From Acidobacteriota bacterium (GTDB lineage: Bacteria; Acidobacteriota; Terriglobia; Bryobacterales; Bryobacteraceae): a stretch of 64,000 bases of DNA. The DNA is taken from the NCBI GenBank assembly GCA_947470805.1, contig CANIVU010000015.1, positions 1 to 64,000 on the forward strand. Direction: 5' to 3'. Positions 27,941 through 36,742 of this stretch are shown here, piece after piece. Made by a program: the position numbers and the translations under genes. Position 1 is the first letter of the stretch, and each line of letters begins with the position of its first letter. Under the pieces are notes generated by a model, which saw nothing but the letters and a program-made list of their open reading frames with translations, was not told where the DNA came from and ran no database searches.

Positions 27941-30058
27941 ATGTGGACCCGTCGAACGCTCCTTCAACTGCCGTTGGCCGCCGCGGTGCCGGCCCAATCC
28001 GCCGGGTGGTACGACCGCCCCATGCGTTGGGCGCAGGTGGCGTTTGTGGAGGACGATCCGGGGAGCTATTCGCTGGACTTCTGGCTGGAGTATTTCCAAC
28101 GGATTCATGCGGATGCAGCGTGTTTGAGCGCGGGCGGGTGCATTGCTTTTTACCCCACGAAGGTGCCGTATCACTACCGCAGTCGATTCATGGGGGATAG
28201 CGATCCGTTCGGGGATTTCGTGGCCGGGTGCCGGAAGCTGGGGATGAATATCCTGGCGCGAACGGATCCGCATGCGATGCACGATGACGCCTATCGCGCC
28301 CATCCGGACTGGGCGGCGGTGGACGCCGAGGGCAAGCCGCGGCGGCACTGGGCGATGGAGGACTACTGGGTGACCTGTTGCCTGGGGCCGTACTCGTTCG
28401 AGTTTATGCGGGATGTTACTAAGGAGATCGTTCAGGTATATGACGTAGATAGTGTGTTTTCGAATCGCTGGCACGGGAGCGGGAAGTGTTTTTGTCAGCA
28501 CTGTCAGGCGAACTTCCAGAAGGCTACGGGATTTGCGATTCCGAAGTCGAACAATCCGGCGGACCCGGCGCAGCGGCGGTATTTGACGTGGCACCAGGAG
28601 CAGTTGTTCGCGGTGTGGGATGCGTTGGATAAAGAGGTGCGGGCGATCCGGCCGAAGGCTTCGTTCATCGCGAATTCGGGGGGCGGGGCGCTGAGCGAGT
28701 TGGACATGAACGGGATTGGGAAGCGGGCGGCGACGCTGTTTGCCGACCGGCAGGCGCGGCGGGGGCTGATGGCGCCGTGGGCGAATGGGATGACGGGGAA
28801 GGAGTACCGGTCGACGTTGGGGGCGAAGCCGATTGGCGGGATTGTCAGCGTGGGCGTGGAGGAGCCGTACCGGTGGAAGGATTCGGTGCAATCGAACGAG
28901 GAGATCAAGTTATGGTTTGCCGAGGCGATCGCCAATGGGTTGCGGCCGTGGTTCACTAAGTTCAACGCGAAGGTGATTGACAAGCGCTGGATGCCGGCGG
29001 TGGCGGAGGTGTACCAGTGGCATTGGAAGAATGAGAAGTATCTGCGGAACACGGCGCCAGTGGCGCGGGTGGCGATTGTGTATTCGCAGCAGACGGCGCA
29101 TTTCTACGGCGGGGAGCAGGCGCGGGCGAAGGTGGAGGACCCGATACTGGGGTTCTACCAGGCGCTGATTGAGGCGAGGGTGCCGTTTGAGATGGTGCAT
29201 GACCGGCGGTTGGATGCGGCGTCGCTGGCTCCGTTCAAGACGCTGATTCTGCCGAATATTGCCTGTTTATCCGATGCGCAGTGCGCGGAGTTGCGGGCGT
29301 TTGTGGGGCGAGGTGGCTCGATTGTGGCGACGGGGGAGACGTCGTTGTATAACGAATGGGGCGACCGGCGGCCGGATTTGGCGTTGGGTGCGTTGTTTGG
29401 CTGTGCGTTTACGGGGCGGGTGGAGACGAAGATGCAGAATGCGTATCTGACGTTGCGGCATCCGCACCCTTTATTGAAGGGGTTGGAGGATGCGCCGCGG
29501 GTGATCCATGGGACGCGGCGGTTGGCGACGCGGGCGTTGGGGTCGGGGAAGGCGGCGTTGACGCTGGTGCCGAGTTATCCGGACTTACCGATGGAGGAAG
29601 TCTATCCGCGGCAGCAGCAGACGGACCAGCCGGAATGTTACACGCGGGAAGTTACTGGCGGGCGGGTGGTGTATTTCCCGTTTGATTTGGACCGGACGTT
29701 TTGGGAGGTGTTGTCGCCCGATCATGGGAAGTTACTGCGGAACGCGGTGGAGTGGGCGACGAACGAGGCGCCGGTAGTGGAGGTGACGGGGAAGGGGCTT
29801 TTGGATGTTACGGTGTGGCGGCAGGCGGCTTCGGCCACCGTGCATTTGGTGAATTTGACGAACCCGATGATGATGAAGGGGCCGTACCGGGAGACGTTTC
29901 CGGTGGGGCCGTTTTCGGTGTTCGTGCCGGGCGTGAAGGCGCGGGCGGTGCGGCTATTGACGGCGGGCGTGGCGGCGGAGTGGAAGGAAGAGAGAGGGGG
30001 GACACGGGTGACCGTCCCCGTTTTCGATTTGCATGAGGTGGCGGCGATAGATGTGTAA
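27941..30058 (+). CDS. Exported GHL6-type glycoside hydrolase-like protein
   Basis: A 705-residue protein with a Tat signal (M-W-T-R-R-T-L-L-Q-L-P-L-A); ATG at 27932 and TTG at 27923 are alternative starts. The N-terminal part looks like a TIM barrel of the hypothetical glycosyl hydrolase 6 group: R-W-A-Q-V-A-F-V-E-D-D-P-G-S-Y, H-P-D-W-A-A-V-D-A-E-G-K, D-S-V-F-S-N-R-W and a C-F-C-Q-H-C-Q-A-N-F Cys cluster. The middle (~390-600) resembles a beta-galactosidase trimerisation domain: P-F-K-T-L-I-L-P-N-I-A-C-L-S-D-A-Q and F-V-G-R-G-G-S-I-V-A-T-G-E-T-S-L-Y. It probably acts on plant or microbial polysaccharide. Confidence 0.8.
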   Translation: MWTRRTLLQLPLAAAVPAQSAGWYDRPMRWAQVAFVEDDPGSYSLDFWLEYFQRIHADAACLSAGGCIAFYPTKVPYHYRSRFMGDSDPFGDFVAGCRKLGMNILARTDPHAMHDDAYRAHPDWAAVDAEGKPRRHWAMEDYWVTCCLGPYSFEFMRDVTKEIVQVYDVDSVFSNRWHGSGKCFCQHCQANFQKATGFAIPKSNNPADPAQRRYLTWHQEQLFAVWDALDKEVRAIRPKASFIANSGGGALSELDMNGIGKRAATLFADRQARRGLMAPWANGMTGKEYRSTLGAKPIGGIVSVGVEEPYRWKDSVQSNEEIKLWFAEAIANGLRPWFTKFNAKVIDKRWMPAVAEVYQWHWKNEKYLRNTAPVARVAIVYSQQTAHFYGGEQARAKVEDPILGFYQALIEARVPFEMVHDRRLDAASLAPFKTLILPNIACLSDAQCAELRAFVGRGGSIVATGETSLYNEWGDRRPDLALGALFGCAFTGRVETKMQNAYLTLRHPHPLLKGLEDAPRVIHGTRRLATRALGSGKAALTLVPSYPDLPMEEVYPRQQQTDQPECYTREVTGGRVVYFPFDLDRTFWEVLSPDHGKLLRNAVEWATNEAPVVEVTGKGLLDVTVWRQAASATVHLVNLTNPMMMKGPYRETFPVGPFSVFVPGVKARAVRLLTAGVAAEWKEERGGTRVTVPVFDLHEVAAIDV

Positions 30059-30108
30059 CCGGGAGGGGCGGGGGCGCGTCGAAAGCGGCAAAGGAGATTC
30101 GCCCTGCT

Positions 30109-30489
30109 ATGCGACTCATTTTCTTTCTTTGCGCCGTGGCTGGATTGGCTTCGGCGGAACCCAAGGTTCGTATCTTCGTTACTGAAAGTGGCGCGATGAT
30201 GGTTTCGGGCCACTCGATGTCGTTCACCGGGCCGACCAGCTCGGAGAACATTGAAGTGATGAAGGCGTTTCAGAAGCACTGCCCTTCGGTGGCGGTAACT
30301 TCGGACCGGGAGAAGGCGGACTACATTGTCCGGCTAGACCGAGAGGGGCCGAGCCCGGTGACGCCGTTTGTGCGGGGGAATAAAGTGGCGGTGTTTAACA
30401 AGGACGCCGATTTGGTGTTTGCGCAATCCAATCGCACGCTGGCTCCGGCGGTGAAGGGGGCTTGCGCGGCGGTGATGGCGAAGCGGTGA
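30109..30489 (+). CDS. Small exported hypothetical protein
   Basis: A 126-residue protein with a signal peptide (MRLIFFLCAVAGLASA). The mature part has F-Q-K-H-C-P-S-V-A-V-T, E-K-A-D-Y-I-V-R-L-D-R-E and N-K-V-A-V-F-N-K-D-A-D-L-V-F-A-Q-S. I recall similar small acidobacterial proteins without assigned function. No enzyme motif is seen. It is 50 bp after the glycoside hydrolase gene and likely co-transcribed. Confidence 0.65.
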   Translation: MRLIFFLCAVAGLASAEPKVRIFVTESGAMMVSGHSMSFTGPTSSENIEVMKAFQKHCPSVAVTSDREKADYIVRLDREGPSPVTPFVRGNKVAVFNKDADLVFAQSNRTLAPAVKGACAAVMAKR

Positions 30490-30491
30490 AG

Positions 30492-31370
30492 TTACTCCGT
30501 GGCGCGGAGGTTTAACTTACCCAGGAATTCGAGGATGGCGGCGTAGGCGCCCTGTTGGGCCTGGACGCCGAAGTTGCCGTGTTTGCCGCCCTTGATGGTG
30601 ACCAGTTCGTTGCTGACCTTGGCTTTGTTGAGGGCTTCGTGGAGCTGGGTGGCGTGGGCGTAGGGGACGGTGGGGTCGACATCGCCGTGGATGGTGATGA
30701 CGGGCGGCTGGCCGGGGCGGACGTAGGTGAGCGGGGAGACGCGCTTGGCGACTTCGCGGCGATTGGGTAGGGAGCCAAGCCACTTGACGGCGTAGGTCTT
30801 GGTGTTGGGACCGTCGATGATGTCGGCCACGTCGGTGATGCCGAACCAGTTGACGATGGCGGCGACCTTCAGCTCTTCGGTACCGGGGCACTGGCGATCG
30901 AGTTCGGCGGAGGCGGGCGTCATGCCGGTGGTGAGGGCCAGGTGGCCGCCGGCGGAGTGGCCCATGGTGACGAGGCGGGTGGTGTCGATGTTGTACTGCT
31001 TTGCATTTTTGATGACCCAGCGGAGGGCGCAGAGACAATCTTCGACGGCGGCCGGGGCGAGGGCGATGGCCGAGCTGCGGTATTCGACGTTGACGACGTT
31101 CCAGCCCATGTGGAGGAAGGGGAGGAACCAGTGTTGGTACTGCTCCTTGGACGGGCCGCCGGCCCAGCCGCCGCCGTGGATGTAGATGAGCGTGGCGTTG
31201 GGGGTGGGCGTTTGGAACTGGTAGACGTCGAGCTTGTTGTCGTAGCCGCTGGAGGTCTGATAGGTGATGTTGGGGATGATTTTGTACCGCTCCATGCGCT
31301 CGACGGCCGCGGGGATGGCGGATTGGGCGGCGAGCGTCGCGGCGGCGCAGAGGAACAGGAGGGTTTTCAT
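30492..31370 (-). CDS. Exported alpha/beta hydrolase (esterase/lipase)
   Basis: A 292-residue enzyme; the ATG at 31370 starts a signal peptide (MKTLLFLCAAATLAAQ), while the frame stays open upstream without being real. It has Y-I-H-G-G-G-W (oxyanion), M-G-H-S-A-G-G-H (nucleophile Ser), I-H-G-D-V-D-P-T-V-P (Asp) and a late G-G-K-H-G-N-F (His). This resembles the BD-FAE/hormone-sensitive-lipase-like esterases, including feruloyl and acetyl-xylan esterases. It is probably periplasmic. The methyltransferase gene lies 13 bp upstream. Confidence 0.88.
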   Translation of the reverse strand: MKTLLFLCAAATLAAQSAIPAAVERMERYKIIPNITYQTSSGYDNKLDVYQFQTPTPNATLIYIHGGGWAGGPSKEQYQHWFLPFLHMGWNVVNVEYRSSAIALAPAAVEDCLCALRWVIKNAKQYNIDTTRLVTMGHSAGGHLALTTGMTPASAELDRQCPGTEELKVAAIVNWFGITDVADIIDGPNTKTYAVKWLGSLPNRREVAKRVSPLTYVRPGQPPVITIHGDVDPTVPYAHATQLHEALNKAKVSNELVTIKGGKHGNFGVQAQQGAYAAILEFLGKLNLRATE

Positions 31371-31383
31371 GCCGCTTGTTATT

Positions 31384-32022
31384 CTATCGCCGGAGGTGGA
31401 CGCGGAAGCGGCGCTTGCCGGGATCGAAGGGGTCGTCGAAATCTTCGAAGCGGACGATGGCGAGGCCTTTGGATTCCAGCTGGTGGATGTCGGCGGGGGT
31501 GAGTGGCCAAGGGAGTTGGCCGGGCGGGTCGGACTCGTCGCGGCCGCGGCAAATGATGACGAGTTCGTTGCTGAGTTCGGCGACGGCGTCGATGGCGCGG
31601 GCGCGCATGTCGAGCGGCATGGCTTGCAGTGTGTAGATTTCGACGACGAGATCGTAGCGGCCGGTGAAATCGAGCAGGTTGGCGACTTGGTAGTCGACCG
31701 TTGATTCGGGAAAACGTTCGCGGCACCAGCCGATGGCGGTTTCCGAGAGGTCGAAGGCGGTGACGTGGGCGCCGCGGGCGGCGAGGTATTCGGCGTCGTC
31801 ACCGAGGCCGCAACCGACGACGAGGACGCGGGCGCCGGGGCGGGGAAGTGACTCGCGGTCGCACCAGGCGGCGAGGTGGGGGTTAACGGCGCGGTCGGCC
31901 CAGGGAATGGTTTCGAAGTCGCGATTGGCTTGGTTGTAGAGATCCTCGAACCAGCCGAGCGGGTCGCCTTGGGAGTAGTGCTGGCGGGCGAGTTCACGGG
32001 CCAGATCGCGTTTTTCGTCCAT
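31384..32022 (-). CDS. Class I SAM-dependent methyltransferase
   Basis: A 212-residue cytoplasmic protein. Motif I is V-L-V-V-G-C-G-L-G-D-D-A-E-Y-L-A-A-R-G, followed by V-T-A-F-D-L-S-E-T-A-I-G-W-C and Y-D-L-V-V-E-I-Y-T-L-Q-A. The W-A-D-x-x-V-N-P-H-L-A-A-W region and small size recall thiopurine-type or TehB-type methyltransferases. The acceptor is unknown. Its ATG shares one base with the stop of the upstream tandem-Rid gene (TAATG). Confidence 0.85.
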   Translation of the reverse strand: MDEKRDLARELARQHYSQGDPLGWFEDLYNQANRDFETIPWADRAVNPHLAAWCDRESLPRPGARVLVVGCGLGDDAEYLAARGAHVTAFDLSETAIGWCRERFPESTVDYQVANLLDFTGRYDLVVEIYTLQAMPLDMRARAIDAVAELSNELVIICRGRDESDPPGQLPWPLTPADIHQLESKGLAIVRFEDFDDPFDPGKRRFRVHLRR

Positions 32023-33137
32023 TACCGGGGCACCGCGACGAGTTCGATGGCGAAGGAGGCGTCCATGGAGGGTAGGCCTTCGTAGAGGAGCAGGGTGGCG
32101 GCGGGCGGTTTGGCCTTGTCGTAATAGTCGAAGCGGGTGGCGCGGATCTTGGCGATGATGGGATTCGTCAGGGCGTGGAGGCTGGAGAAGGCGACCAGCT
32201 TCATGGACGACCCGGCGGCGTCGAGCACCTTGGCCATGCGTTGGAAGGCCAGGTGGACGTCCTTGTCTTCGCTATGGAAGGCCATCTGGGTACCGGTGAG
32301 GATGAGCTTTTCCGAGCCGATTAATGCGCCCTTGGAATACATCGGCGACGGGTTCATTTCGGGCGGGTTCAGCATCGTCAGCGCGTCGGCGGGCTTGGTG
32401 CGGAGGCGCGTCACGGCTTCGCATTCGGCGAGGGCGGTGTCGTGCAGGCGCTGGGCCTGGACGGCGACCAGGACCGCGGCCGGGAAGGCTTTGGCGACGC
32501 GGGTCCGGACTTCGCCGATCGTATCGAGGGCCGATAACAGACAAGTGACGCGTTGGACGTCGGCCGGGTCGGAGCCGCCGGCTTTGGCGGCGTGGGAGAG
32601 ATCGGCGATGGCTTTATCGAGCATGGGAAGAAGTTTTTCCGGCCCTTCCTTGCTGCCGCCGCCCATGCCGCTGAGGAAGCCGAGGCCGTTGGGGTTTACC
32701 GCTTTTTTACCGCTGACGACGGCCTCCAGGATGACCTGCGCGCCTTCCATGGGCAACATGCCGACCTGGATCGTTGCCACTGCGGGGAGCGGCTGTTTCT
32801 TTTCGGCAAAGGTTTCGCTGACGATCGATTGCACGCGGCGCTGGTCACCGGTGCCGGCGACGAAGGCGCGGATTTTAACGATCTGGCGCGCGCCGGCCTG
32901 GGTGCGGAGGGATTTGAGCGCGTCGCGAATCTGCTGGGAGAGCAGGCCTTTTCCGGATAAGGGCGAGGCCAGGAATTCGAGCTTCGCGGTCTCCACCGTT
33001 ACCGAAGCGGGCGGGTCCGGGACCACTTCCAGCGTCTGCGTGATTTCGATTTCCGGCTTTTTCTTCTTTTTCTTCTGTGCCAGCATCGCCGCCGGCAGCA
33101 GCGTCAGGATGAGGAGGAGCGATAAGACAGTGCGCAT
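32022..33137 (-). CDS. Exported protein with two Rid-like domains
   Basis: A 371-residue protein with a signal peptide (MRTVLSLLLILTLLPAAMLAQ) followed by a run of six Lys. Residues ~48-150 and ~265-371 both look like Rid/YjgF domains: the first has L-S-Q-Q-I-R-D-A-L-K-S-L-R and P-A-V-A-T-I-Q-V-G; the second has L-I-L-T-G-T-Q-M-A-F, V-H-L-A-F-Q-R-M-A-K-V-L-D-A-A-G and P-P-A-A-T-L-L-L-Y-E. The typical catalytic Arg is missing from both (A-V-A-T and A-A-T-L instead of R-x-T/S), so they may bind rather than catalyse. It heads a three-gene unit with the methyltransferase and esterase. Confidence 0.7.
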   Translation of the reverse strand: MRTVLSLLLILTLLPAAMLAQKKKKKKPEIEITQTLEVVPDPPASVTVETAKLEFLASPLSGKGLLSQQIRDALKSLRTQAGARQIVKIRAFVAGTGDQRRVQSIVSETFAEKKQPLPAVATIQVGMLPMEGAQVILEAVVSGKKAVNPNGLGFLSGMGGGSKEGPEKLLPMLDKAIADLSHAAKAGGSDPADVQRVTCLLSALDTIGEVRTRVAKAFPAAVLVAVQAQRLHDTALAECEAVTRLRTKPADALTMLNPPEMNPSPMYSKGALIGSEKLILTGTQMAFHSEDKDVHLAFQRMAKVLDAAGSSMKLVAFSSLHALTNPIIAKIRATRFDYYDKAKPPAATLLLYEGLPSMDASFAIELVAVPR

Positions 33138-33172
33138 GATGCGATACCAATTTTAACAACGAGTGCTCCAAT

Positions 33173-33209
33173 AAAAATCGCCGCGGGAAAGCAGTAGCCT
33201 TCCCGCGGC
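33173..33209 (-). terminator. Rho-independent terminator of the PEP-CTERM-like gene
   Basis: A perfect 10-bp stem (33180-33189 with 33200-33209; GCCGCGGGAA/TTCCCGCGGC) with a 10-nt loop. Read on the minus strand it is followed by a run of T at 33173-33177. It lies 27 bp after the stop of the gene at 33236-33973. Confidence 0.85.
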
Positions 33210-33235
33210 ATGGCTTGGTCGCCTTCGGAGGAAAA

Positions 33236-33973
33236 TCAGATCGCTTGTGCCTGCAGTCGCCGGCGTGCCAGGGCCAGCAGGCCCGCGCCCATGGCGATTT
33301 GCAGGAGGGTGCCCGGCTCGGCGGTTTCGGCCGGGGGCGGGGCAACGGAGTAGGAGCCCTGGACGATATCGTCGATCACGATGTAGCGGTTGGTGTCGTT
33401 GATGTAGATATCGGCGAAGGTGAAGGTTTGCGTGTCACTGACAACGCCCCAGAAGGCCATGGTGTTGCCTTGCGAGGTGTTGATGTTGATCGGCGTCAGG
33501 CCGGAAGGGGAGATGGTGATGCTGGCCGCGGCGCCGGGCGTGCAACCGGTGAAAAAGGTCTGGCAGCCGCCAACGCCGTAGTTGAAGCCGAAGGCGCTGA
33601 CCGGTGTGGGGAAAGTAAGCCGGGCGAAGACGGTGTTGGTAGCGGTTTTGTCGTCGGTGCGGAGGATCGCGCCGCTGTTCCAGTTGTAGTAGGACTGGCC
33701 CGCGCCGGCGTTCGCGCGCGTCAGGCTGTATAGGGTAGTCAGCGGATCGATACTGACGATGTTGACGCCTTGCACTTGGAGATTGGTAAACACCAACCCG
33801 CCCACGCCAAAGTTAGTACTTGTTCCGATGGCTTGGGTTCCACTGTCGAAGTTCGACAGTCCCGAGATGAGCGCCGCCCATTGGAGCCGGTCTGAGTAGG
33901 TGAGCGTTCCCGCTGCGGCCGGAGTTGCCGCCGCCAGCGCCAGTACGCCGAGACTGATCATGATTCGTTGCAT
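33236..33973 (-). CDS. PEP-CTERM-like sorted surface protein
   Basis: A 245-residue protein with an N-terminal signal (MQRIMISLGVLALAAATPAAAG). The C-terminus is A-E-P-G-T-L-L, a short hydrophobic helix and A-R-R-R, which is the layout of PEP-CTERM sorting tails (E-P in place of P-E-P). Between them is a beta-rich domain with two Cys (G-G-C-Q-T-F-F-T-G-C). Proteins of this kind are processed by exosortase and linked to exopolysaccharide in other bacteria. No exosortase gene is in the window. Confidence 0.8.
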   Translation of the reverse strand: MQRIMISLGVLALAAATPAAAGTLTYSDRLQWAALISGLSNFDSGTQAIGTSTNFGVGGLVFTNLQVQGVNIVSIDPLTTLYSLTRANAGAGQSYYNWNSGAILRTDDKTATNTVFARLTFPTPVSAFGFNYGVGGCQTFFTGCTPGAAASITISPSGLTPININTSQGNTMAFWGVVSDTQTFTFADIYINDTNRYIVIDDIVQGSYSVAPPPAETAEPGTLLQIAMGAGLLALARRRLQAQAI

Positions 33974-34020
33974 TCGTGGTCCTCTCTCTTGCGAAATGTG
34001 GACGCACCTCTCTTCGATCT

Positions 34021-34041
34021 CGCAGGCTCACGTTGCTTGCG
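34021..34041 (-). other. Hairpin in the leader of the PEP-CTERM-like gene
   Basis: The sequence CGCAGGCTCACGTTGCTTGCG can fold (CGCA..GC / GC..TGCG with one mismatch pair and a 7-nt loop), about 50 nt before the start codon at 33973. It is at a place where a leader regulator could sit. It does not match the GEMM consensus I know. Confidence 0.3.
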
Positions 34042-34167
34042 GGTACGCCGGGTGCACTCCCTTTTCGTTTCAATAAGGAAGTGGCGGAATGCGGTGTAGA
34101 TTCTCGTAAGACGTTGTTAGGTTTATGCCGAGAGGCAAACTCTTAGTACGTATTACTGAAATGTCTG

Positions 34168-35541
34168 CTATTGCAGGCTCTTTTGTACGACACCCATATA
34201 ACGTTCGGCGTCGGCCTGGACTTTGGCTTTGTTCAGCGTGAGCGGTTGCCGGTCGCGCACGACGGTCTTGCCGTTGACGACGACGTCGCTGACGTCGGAG
34301 GCCTTCAGCGCGTAGACGAGCTGCGAATAGACGTTGTACATGGGCCAGGCGTGGGGCGCGTCCATGCGGATGGCGATCACGTCGGCCAATTTGCCGGTCT
34401 CGAGAGAGCCGATCTGCTTTTCCATTCCCAACACGCGGGCGCCGCCGATGGTGGCCATGGTGAAGGCCGTCTTGGCGGGTAGCGTCTCCGGGTCCATCGT
34501 AGTTACTTTCTGTAACTTGGCGGCCAGGTCCATTTCTTCGAATAAGTTGAACTCGTTATTCGATCCCGCCGGACCATCCGGGCCGAGGCCGAGGGCCACA
34601 CCTTGTTTGAGTAACTTGGGCAGCGGAGCCACGCCGCTCGAAAGCTTCATGTTGCTGGAAGGGCAGTGCGCGACGCCGACGTGCTTTTCGGCGAGGGTCT
34701 TGATGTCGGCGTCTTCCAGCCAGACGCCGTGCGCGGCGATGGTGCGCCCGTCGAAGACGCCGAGTTTCGCCAGAGCCTGCACCGGCGTCAGACCGCGTTT
34801 CTGTTTGCTTTCGTCGAACTCACGTTTGGTTTCCGAGACGTGAATGAGCAGCGGGGCATTGTATTTATTGGCCAGCGCGCGGGTGGCCTGGAGAGTTTCG
34901 TCGCTATTGGTGTAGAGCGCGTGGGGGGCGACGGCAGCGGTGATGAGCGGATGGCCGGCGAACTGCTTGAGGAATGCCTCGGCGCGGGCAAGGGCCAGTT
35001 GCGGCGTCTTGGCGTCGGGGACGGGGAAGCCGATGACGGTTTGGCCGAGCACGCCGCGCATGCCGGCGGCGGCGGTGGCTTCGCCGATCACTTCCTCGAA
35101 GTAATACATGTCGGTGTAAGTCGTCGTGCCGCCGAGTAACATCTCCAGGACGGCGAGTTGCGTGCCGGCGCGGACGAATTCCGGTGTAACGTTGCGGGCT
35201 TCGGCGGGGAAGATGTATTTCTCCAGCCATTCCTGGAGGCGGAGGTCATCGGCGATGCCGCGGAACAGGCTCATCGGCGCATGGGTGTGGGTGTTGATCA
35301 GGCCGGGAGTGATGAGCGCGTCGGGCCGGTCGATGCGCTGCTTGGCTTTGTAGGCTTTGTCGATTTCGGCGCGTGGGCCAACGGCGACGATGCGCGAGCC
35401 TTTGATGGCTACGGCGCCGTTGGCGATGATACGTTCAGTCGCGTCCATCGTTACCACTTGGCGGCCGCTGACGATCAGGTCCACCGGTTCGGCGGCCGAT
35501 GCGGCGAACGCCAGACAGAAACTAAGTAAGTAACGAATCAT
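34168..35541 (-). CDS. Exported MTA/SAH- or nucleoside-deaminase-like amidohydrolase
   Basis: A 457-residue amidohydrolase. Metal and catalytic signatures of the MtaD/SsnA group are present: I-N-T-H-T-H-A-P-M-S-L-F-R-G, I-H-V-S-E-T (His), A-A-H-G-V-W (His), V-A-H-C-P-S-S-N-M-K-L-S-S-G and L-G-P-D-G-P (Asp; G-T-D-G is usual). MtaD deaminates methylthioadenosine, adenosylhomocysteine or adenosine. The N-terminus (MIRYLLSFCLAFAASAAEP) is a signal peptide, unlike the cytosolic MtaD. It is the last gene of the nucleoside operon and overlaps cdd by 20 nt. Confidence 0.85.
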   Translation of the reverse strand: MIRYLLSFCLAFAASAAEPVDLIVSGRQVVTMDATERIIANGAVAIKGSRIVAVGPRAEIDKAYKAKQRIDRPDALITPGLINTHTHAPMSLFRGIADDLRLQEWLEKYIFPAEARNVTPEFVRAGTQLAVLEMLLGGTTTYTDMYYFEEVIGEATAAAGMRGVLGQTVIGFPVPDAKTPQLALARAEAFLKQFAGHPLITAAVAPHALYTNSDETLQATRALANKYNAPLLIHVSETKREFDESKQKRGLTPVQALAKLGVFDGRTIAAHGVWLEDADIKTLAEKHVGVAHCPSSNMKLSSGVAPLPKLLKQGVALGLGPDGPAGSNNEFNLFEEMDLAAKLQKVTTMDPETLPAKTAFTMATIGGARVLGMEKQIGSLETGKLADVIAIRMDAPHAWPMYNVYSQLVYALKASDVSDVVVNGKTVVRDRQPLTLNKAKVQADAERYMGVVQKSLQ

Positions 35542-35914
35542 CAAAGGCCTCCGGGAGCAGTTCGCCCACAGTAAATTCGCGAGTAACTCCCGCCAGGTTG
35601 GTTAACGTAATAGGCACATCGCCGCAGAACTCCCACAGGATCTGGCGGCAGGCGCCGCAGGGTGGCGTGAGCCGTTCGGTGTCGGCGCAGATTGCGATGC
35701 GCTTGAACGATTTCGGCGCGACGCCTTCGCTGATGGCTTTGCAGATGGCGACGCGTTCGGCGCACACGGTGAGTCCGTAGGTCGAGTTTTCGACGTTGCA
35801 GCCGGTGACGATCCGCCCGTCGTGCAACTCCAGCGCCGCGCCCACACGGAAGCCCGAGTACTTGGCGTAGGCGTGTTCGCGCGCCGCAATCGCCGCGGCC
35901 AGCAGCGGGTCCAT
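35522..35914 (-). CDS. cdd: Cytidine deaminase
   Basis: A 130-residue zinc enzyme converting cytidine and deoxycytidine to uridine forms. The signature is complete: G-C-N-V-E-N-S-T-Y-G-L-T-V-C-A-E-R-V-A (Zn Cys and catalytic Glu) and P-C-G-A-C-R-Q-I-L-W-E-F (two Zn Cys). The length and three-Cys ligand set fit the small homotetrameric form. It starts 3 bp after the purine nucleoside phosphorylase stop, within the nucleoside salvage operon. Confidence 0.95.
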   Translation of the reverse strand: MDPLLAAAIAAREHAYAKYSGFRVGAALELHDGRIVTGCNVENSTYGLTVCAERVAICKAISEGVAPKSFKRIAICADTERLTPPCGACRQILWEFCGDVPITLTNLAGVTREFTVGELLPEAFDDSLLT

Positions 35915-35917
35915 CGG

Positions 35918-36742
35918 CTAACCCTGCAACTGCGGCAGCACGGTCTTGAGCAGGGAGGTGAAGCGGCTGCGCACCTGGCGCCCAGTCTCCAAAACCTCTT
36001 CGTGGTCGATCTTTTGGTCGAGCACACCGGCGGCCATGTTGGTGACGCAGGAGATGGCCAGCACCTTCATGCGCATGTGGTTTGCGACGATGACTTCGGG
36101 GACCGTCGACATGCCTACCAGATCGGCGCCGATGGTGCGCAGGAAGCGGATCTCGGCCGGCGTTTCATAGTTGGGCCCGGAGAGGGCGGCGTAGACGCCT
36201 TCGGGCAGCGTGAAGCCCAGTTCCTTGGCGGCGTCGCGGGCGATCTGCCGGTAGGCGAGCGAATACGCCTCGGTCATATCGGGGAAGCGCGGGCCCCAAT
36301 GCTCGTCATTGTGGCCGATCAGCGGGTTGGTTCCCTGCAGGTTGATGTGGTCGCTCAGGGCTACCAACGCGCCCTGGCTATAGCTTAGATTGATGCCCCC
36401 AGCCGCGTTGGTGAACACCATGGAATGTGCGCCGAGCGTGTGTAGGACTCGCGTGGCGAACGTTGCTTGCTGCGCCGTGTAGCCTTCGTAGAGGTGCGCG
36501 CGCCCCGATAACACCACCACGGGCGCATCGCCGACGTAACCCGCCACTAACTGCCCGGCGTGGCCAATGGCGGTGGACGCCGGCCAATGCGGGATCTCGG
36601 TATAAGGTACCGTCACCGCGTCGCGCAACTCTTCGGCGAAGGCGCCCAGTCCGCTGCCCAGGACTACCCCTACAGCGGGCGTGATCCCGATCTTCGCCTG
36701 AATGGCCGCCACGGCCACGTCCACAAGAATTCGTTGGTTCAT
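35918..36742 (-). CDS. punA: Purine nucleoside phosphorylase (trimeric, class I)
   Basis: A 274-residue enzyme cleaving inosine/guanosine-type nucleosides with phosphate. It shows V-V-L-G-S-G-L-G, G-H-A-G-Q-L-V, L-S-G-R-A-H-L-Y-E-G-Y, F-T-N-A-A-G-G-I-N, G-P-N-Y-E-T-P-A-E-I-R and G-A-D-L-V-G-M-S-T-V-P-E; Glu and Asn of the purine site (E-T-P, T-N-M-A-A-G) are present. The length and motifs fit the trimeric PNP family rather than the hexameric DeoD. It overlaps nupC by 4 nt and works on nucleosides that NupC brings in. Confidence 0.94.
   Translation of the reverse strand: MNQRILVDVAVAAIQAKIGITPAVGVVLGSGLGAFAEELRDAVTVPYTEIPHWPASTAIGHAGQLVAGYVGDAPVVVLSGRAHLYEGYTAQQATFATRVLHTLGAHSMVFTNAAGGINLSYSQGALVALSDHINLQGTNPLIGHNDEHWGPRFPDMTEAYSLAYRQIARDAAKELGFTLPEGVYAALSGPNYETPAEIRFLRTIGADLVGMSTVPEVIVANHMRMKVLAISCVTNMAAGVLDQKIDHEEVLETGRQVRSRFTSLLKTVLPQLQG

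Noticed and set aside
27815-28891. N-terminal extension of the small minus-strand gene at 27473
   Set aside because: This part is Arg/His/Pro-rich and is the antisense of the glycoside hydrolase gene; the real start is at or after 27814.
30492-31997. 501-codon frame on the minus strand taken as one protein
   Set aside because: Its first ~209 codons are Ser/Pro/Thr-rich and lie over the methyltransferase gene; the esterase with its own signal peptide starts at 31370.
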